Positions 60,937 to 64,000 of a stretch of DNA of 64,000 bases are shown piece by piece (position 1 is the first letter of the stretch; every line of letters begins with the position of its first letter). The notes beneath the pieces were generated by a model that was not told the origin of the DNA, made no database searches, and saw only the letters and a program-made list of their open reading frames with translations. This stretch comes from an uncultured Hyphomicrobiales bacterium (GTDB taxonomy: Bacteria; Pseudomonadota; Alphaproteobacteria; Rhizobiales; Xanthobacteraceae). The stretch is from positions 1 to 64,000 of the forward strand of contig CAIMEA010000014.1 in the NCBI GenBank assembly GCA_903839845.1. Direction: 5' to 3'. The position numbers and the translations under genes are program-made.

Positions 60937-62154
60937 ATGATGGGCAAATTAGCACTTCGCGTGGCGGCCGGGCTGCTCGGGGCCGGTTTGATGACCGGCT
61001 CGGCTTTGGCCGCGCCGCGCTGCCAGAACACCGGCAATTTCGACGCCTGGGTCGCCCAATTCAAGAAAGACGCGCTGGCCCAGGGCATTTCGCCGAAAGT
61101 CCTGGCGGCGGCGTCTCCCGAATTAACCTTTGACGAGTCGGTGATCAAACGCGATTCCGGCCAGGGCGTGTTCCAGCGCACCTTCCTCGACTTCGCCAGG
61201 CGGCTGCTCGCAGGCGCCCGCATCCCCAACGGCGTCGCCAAGATGAAAGAGCATCAGGCGCTGTTTGCCCGTATCGAGAAAACCTATGGCGTGCCGGCCG
61301 AGGTCATCACCGCGGTCTGGGGCCTGGAAAGCGATTACGGCGCGCTGTTCGGCAAATTCAAGATTCTGCCGTCGCTGGCGACGCTCGCTTATGACTGTCG
61401 GCGCGGCGACCATTTCCGTCCCGAGCTGATGGACGCGCTGCGCATCATCGAGCGCGGCGACCAGCGGATCGACGAAATGACCGGCAACTGGGCCGGCGAA
61501 TTCGGCGGCATGCAGTTCACGCCAAGCAACTACATCAAATACGGCGTCGACTTCGACGGCGACGGCCGCCGCGACCTGATCAAGAGCACGCCGGACACGC
61601 TCGCCTCAGCCGCCAATTATCTCAAGAGCATCGGCTGGCGGCGTGGCGAGCCGTGGCTGCAGGAAGTCAATGTGCCGGCCAATATGCCGTGGCAGGAAGC
61701 CGATCTCGATATCCAGCATTCGCTTGCCGAGTGGCAGGCCTGGGGCGTCAAGCCGGCGCATGGCGCGCTGCCGTCGGACAGCACCATGCCGGCGGCGCTG
61801 ATCCTGCCGATGGGACGTCTCGGTCCGGCCTTCCTCGCTTATGCCAACTTCAAGGTCTTCATCGGCTGGAATTCGGCTTATGTCTATTCGACCACGGTCG
61901 CCTATTTCGCCACCCGGCTCGGCGGCGCGCCGCCGGTCAGCGAAGAGGGCGCGACAAAGGTCCAGTTGCTGACCACCGAACAGATGATGGAATTGCAGCG
62001 CCTGTTGCAGAAGCAGGGCCACGATGTCGGCCAGATCGACGGCCGCCTCGGCTCCGGCACCCGCAAGGCAGTGCGCAAGGCGCAGCTCAAATACAAACTG
62101 CCGGCCGATTCCTGGCCGACCGCTGAGTTGATTGCGAAATTGCAGGGCGGTTGA
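60937..62154 (+). CDS. Lytic murein transglycosylase (MltB type), first copy
   Basis: 405 aa. Signal peptide (1-25), SLT domain 2 with catalytic Glu in TAVWGLESDYGALFG, and a C-terminal peptidoglycan-binding domain (about 335-405: QRLLQKQGHDVGQIDGRLG). Cuts the glycan strand to 1,6-anhydromuropeptides in the periplasm. Motif GEFGGMQFTPSNYIKYGVDF is standard. ATG at 60937. Followed by a close paralogue. Confidence 0.92.
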   Translation: MMGKLALRVAAGLLGAGLMTGSALAAPRCQNTGNFDAWVAQFKKDALAQGISPKVLAAASPELTFDESVIKRDSGQGVFQRTFLDFARRLLAGARIPNGVAKMKEHQALFARIEKTYGVPAEVITAVWGLESDYGALFGKFKILPSLATLAYDCRRGDHFRPELMDALRIIERGDQRIDEMTGNWAGEFGGMQFTPSNYIKYGVDFDGDGRRDLIKSTPDTLASAANYLKSIGWRRGEPWLQEVNVPANMPWQEADLDIQHSLAEWQAWGVKPAHGALPSDSTMPAALILPMGRLGPAFLAYANFKVFIGWNSAYVYSTTVAYFATRLGGAPPVSEEGATKVQLLTTEQMMELQRLLQKQGHDVGQIDGRLGSGTRKAVRKAQLKYKLPADSWPTAELIAKLQGG

Positions 62155-62186
62155 ACATAAACTCATCAGCCTCGCTTCTAGCGTTC

Positions 62187-62300
62187 CCTCACCCCTTGTG
62201 GGGGAGGGACAGGGAGGGGGGGGGTAACGACGATAAGCCAATGCCAAACACCCCCACCCCCAACCCCAACCCCGACCCCGACCCACAAGGGGGAGGGGAG
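62187..62300. repeat. Inverted-repeat element with C-rich core
   Basis: CCCCTTGTGGG near 62192 and CCCACAAGGGG near 62282 are inverted arms around a core whose 62250-62284 part is a run of CCCC-AA and CCCC-GA units. The minus strand thus has six G-runs and could form a G-quadruplex. The reading frame of the next gene is open through it, but the real start lies after it. Confidence 0.7.
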
Positions 62301-62321
62301 CAGAAGCAACAAGGCTCGTTC

Positions 62322-63524
62322 ATGCGCAATATATTCGCGATTGCCTTTGTCGCCGGCGCACTCGCTAGCGCCTCCCCCGCTCTCGCCGCCACCTGCCAGA
62401 ACACCGGCAGCTACGACAAATGGCTGGAAGCGTTCAAGAAGGACGCGCTGGCGCAGGGCATCTCGCCGCGCGTGCTCAATGACGCCGCGCCGTCGATGGT
62501 CTTCGACCCGAGCATCATCAAGCGCGACCACGGCCAGTCGGTGTTCTCGCAGACCTTCCTGCAATTCTCCGACCGCATGACCGGCGGCGGCCGCATTCCG
62601 AACGGCCAGGCCAAGATAAAACAGCACGCCGACATCTTCGCGCGCATCGACAAGCAATATGGCGTGCCGGCGGCGGTGCTGGTGGCGTTCTGGGGACTGG
62701 AGAGCGATTTCGGCGCCGACTTCGGCAAATACAAAATCCTCAGCGCCAATGCGACGCTCGCTTATGACTGCCGGCGTTCGGACTTCTTCCGCACGCAACT
62801 GCTCGATACCTTGCGCATCATCCAGCGCGGCGATCAGCGGGTCGAGGATCTGATCGGCGACTGGGCCGGCGAATTCGGCGGCATGCAGTTCACCGCTTCG
62901 GATTATCTCAAGAATGCCGTCGACTTCGACGGCGACGGCCGCCGCGATCTCATTCACAGCATTCCCGATACGCTCGCCTCCGCCGCCAACTTTCTCGTCA
63001 GCCTCGGCTGGCAGCGCGGCCAGCCCTGGCTGCAGGAAGTCACCGTCCCGGCCGACATGCCGTGGCAGGAAGCCGATAACGCTATCCAGCACCCGGTGTC
63101 GCAATGGGCGAAGTGGGGCGTGAAGGGCGCGCACGGCAATCTGGCCGCCGCCGATCTGCAAGCCTCGCTGATCCTGCCGATGGGACGGCTCGGTCCGGCG
63201 TTCCTCGCCTATCCGAACTTCAAGGCCTTCCTCGGCTGGAATTCGGCTTACGTCTATTCGACCACGGTCGCCTATTACGCCACCCGCATCGCCGGCGCGC
63301 CGGTGGTCAACCATGCCGGCGCCACCGCCGTCGTGCCGCTGACCGGGCCGCAGGTCATGGAGTTGCAGAAGCTTTTGACCAAAGCCGGTTACGACGGCGT
63401 CGGCGAGATCGACGGCAAGATCGGCTCCGGCACGCGCACCGCGGTGCGAAAGGCGCAGTTGAAACTGGGTTTGCCGGCGGATGGCTATCCGACGCTCGAA
63501 TTGATTGCGCGTTTGCAGCGCTGA
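62322..63524 (+). CDS. Lytic murein transglycosylase (MltB type), second copy
   Basis: 400 aa paralogue of the previous gene, colinear in all domains. Signal peptide MRNIFAIAFVAGALASASPA, catalytic Glu in VAFWGLESDFGADFG, EFGGMQFTASDYLKNAV, and the C-terminal peptidoglycan-binding domain (KLLTKAGYDGVGEIDGKIG). The ATG at 62322 begins a good signal peptide; the open frame back to 62151 would pass through the C-rich repeat. Divergent in surface segments, conserved in the active site. Confidence 0.92.
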   Translation: MRNIFAIAFVAGALASASPALAATCQNTGSYDKWLEAFKKDALAQGISPRVLNDAAPSMVFDPSIIKRDHGQSVFSQTFLQFSDRMTGGGRIPNGQAKIKQHADIFARIDKQYGVPAAVLVAFWGLESDFGADFGKYKILSANATLAYDCRRSDFFRTQLLDTLRIIQRGDQRVEDLIGDWAGEFGGMQFTASDYLKNAVDFDGDGRRDLIHSIPDTLASAANFLVSLGWQRGQPWLQEVTVPADMPWQEADNAIQHPVSQWAKWGVKGAHGNLAAADLQASLILPMGRLGPAFLAYPNFKAFLGWNSAYVYSTTVAYYATRIAGAPVVNHAGATAVVPLTGPQVMELQKLLTKAGYDGVGEIDGKIGSGTRTAVRKAQLKLGLPADGYPTLELIARLQR

Positions 63525-63612
63525 TTGGTCCACTTGGTCTTGTTGCACCGCACGATGCGGCAAGAAGCGGACGAATATGACTAAATATTCATCCGCGATC
63601 ACAAACGCATGA

Positions 63613-63626
63613 TTGACGCCGGTCAA
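63613..63626 (+). promoter_or_regulatory. FNR/FixK-type box
   Basis: TTGACGCCGGTCAA fits TTGA-N6-TCAA, the target of Crp/Fnr regulators such as FixK. It lies 75 bases before the next ATG; if centred at -41.5, transcription would start near 63661. It suggests low-oxygen control. One site, no direct evidence. Confidence 0.4.
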
Positions 63627-63700
63627 TGAGACGGGTCGCGGCAACCGATACGTTGAATGAATAATGGAACTTTATTCAGTCGGCGGAGTCGATATCCATC

Positions 63701-64000
63701 ATGAAAAAACAATTTGCCTGTTTGAGTCTGGTCGCGCTTTTGTTCACCGTGGCCGCGCCACATTACGCCGGCGCGCAGACGCCGGCTGAAATCGAGGCTG
63801 CCAAGAAGAAGGCAGCCCCGGCGGCACGGCCCGCGCCGCCGCCACCGGCCGCGCGCCCCGCCGCGCCGCCGCCAGCCGCAGCACGCCCCGCGCCACCACC
63901 GGCTGTTGCCCGCCCGGCGCCGGCAGCCCGCCCGGCCGGACCGCCACCGGCCGCTCGTATCGCTCCGCCTCGGCGCGAGGCGCCGGCAGCGCGCATTGCC
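63701..64000 (+). CDS. Secreted Pro/Ala-rich protein, 5' part only (runs off the window)
   Basis: The first 100 codons. Signal peptide MKKQFACLSLVALLFTVAA ending near YAGAQ, then TPAEIEAAKKKAAPAARP and a long low-complexity Pro-Ala-Arg stretch (to the edge). Such N-termini occur in rhizobial envelope proteins including some OmpA-family ones, but the identifying domain lies beyond the right edge. ATG at 63701 has a purine-rich upstream region. An FNR/FixK-like box is upstream. Confidence 0.7.
   Translation, partial: MKKQFACLSLVALLFTVAAPHYAGAQTPAEIEAAKKKAAPAARPAPPPPAARPAAPPPAAARPAPPPAVARPAPAARPAGPPPAARIAPPRREAPAARIA

Noticed and set aside
62151-62321. N-terminal extension of the second transglycosylase
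   Set aside because: Passes through the C-rich repeat; the signal peptide starts at 62322.
1-64000. CRISPR arrays, tRNA, rRNA, integrase or transposase genes
   Set aside because: No regularly spaced repeats, no cloverleaf sequence and no recombinase motif were seen; the repeats present are isolated palindromes.

Overview
This is a GC-rich alphaproteobacterial chromosome segment. The gene set (a complete cpa/tad pilus locus, a CycM-like cytochrome next to kdsB and pheA, a DUF2865 protein, a tartrate-dehydratase-like enolase) and the dispersed palindromic repeats point to Hyphomicrobiales, around Bradyrhizobium, Rhodopseudomonas or Xanthobacteraceae. No rRNA, tRNA, CRISPR array, phage genes, transposase or replication origin was seen. 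Most of the window is ordinary core genome, densely packed with frequent 1-8 base gene overlaps.

Layout. 1-1.0 kb: a lower-GC remnant of an SGNH-hydrolase-like gene. 1.0-3.4 kb: HIT protein, NADH pyrophosphatase NudC and a PfkB sugar/nucleoside kinase. 3.5-6.6 kb: a sulfur module on the minus strand (periplasmic rhodanese, TsuA/YeeE-type thiosulfate channel, tiny Cys-rich membrane protein) facing a divergent Lrp/AsnC regulator. 6.6-19.5 kb: Flp/Tad pilus locus. TadE, TadG-like protein and a stand-alone secretin-N-type protein are on the minus strand; Flp pilin, cpaA, cpaB-C-D-E-F and tadB-C are on the plus strand; tadD converges; a sterol-desaturase-like enzyme sits inside the locus. 19.7-24.8 kb: acyl-CoA dehydrogenase, M17 aminopeptidase, NlpC/P60 peptidase, BKACE enzyme, DsbA-like protein. 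24.9-32.8 kb: a Yej-type peptide ABC importer with two tandem solute-binding proteins. 32.9-39.9 kb: CycM-like cytochrome c, KdsB, PheA, an eRF1-domain-like protein, SDR, PAS chemoreceptor, FAD monooxygenase, CopD-like membrane protein.

40.0-42.8 kb: a two-gene island of lower GC encoding a caspase-like protease and an overlapping alpha/beta hydrolase. It is the best candidate here for an undescribed conflict or cell-death system. 42.8-50 kb: phosphomanno/glucomutase, retropepsin-like protease, HrpB helicase, UDP-glucose dehydrogenase and an acyltransferase, several of them linked to sugar-nucleotide and surface-polysaccharide chemistry. 50-58.6 kb: DNA polymerase I (with an in-frame palindromic repeat insertion), methyltransferase, tartrate-dehydratase-like enolase, and two ion-transporter-superfamily permeases flanking a RidA protein. 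58.8-64 kb: DUF2865 protein, LhgO-like oxidase, tandem lytic transglycosylases separated by a C-rich repeat, and the start of a secreted Pro/Ala-rich protein behind an FNR/FixK-like box.

How parts work together: the Tad genes make a complete pilus machine (pilin, prepilin peptidase, secretin, localisation ATPase, motor ATPase, two platform proteins, pilotin-like lipoproteins, minor pilins). The sulfur genes form a thiosulfate uptake and sulfur-transfer unit. Pgm and Ugd supply activated sugars for envelope polymers. The Yej importer and the two lytic transglycosylases could link to peptide and cell-wall turnover. All functions are read from motifs in the translated sequence; no database search was run.
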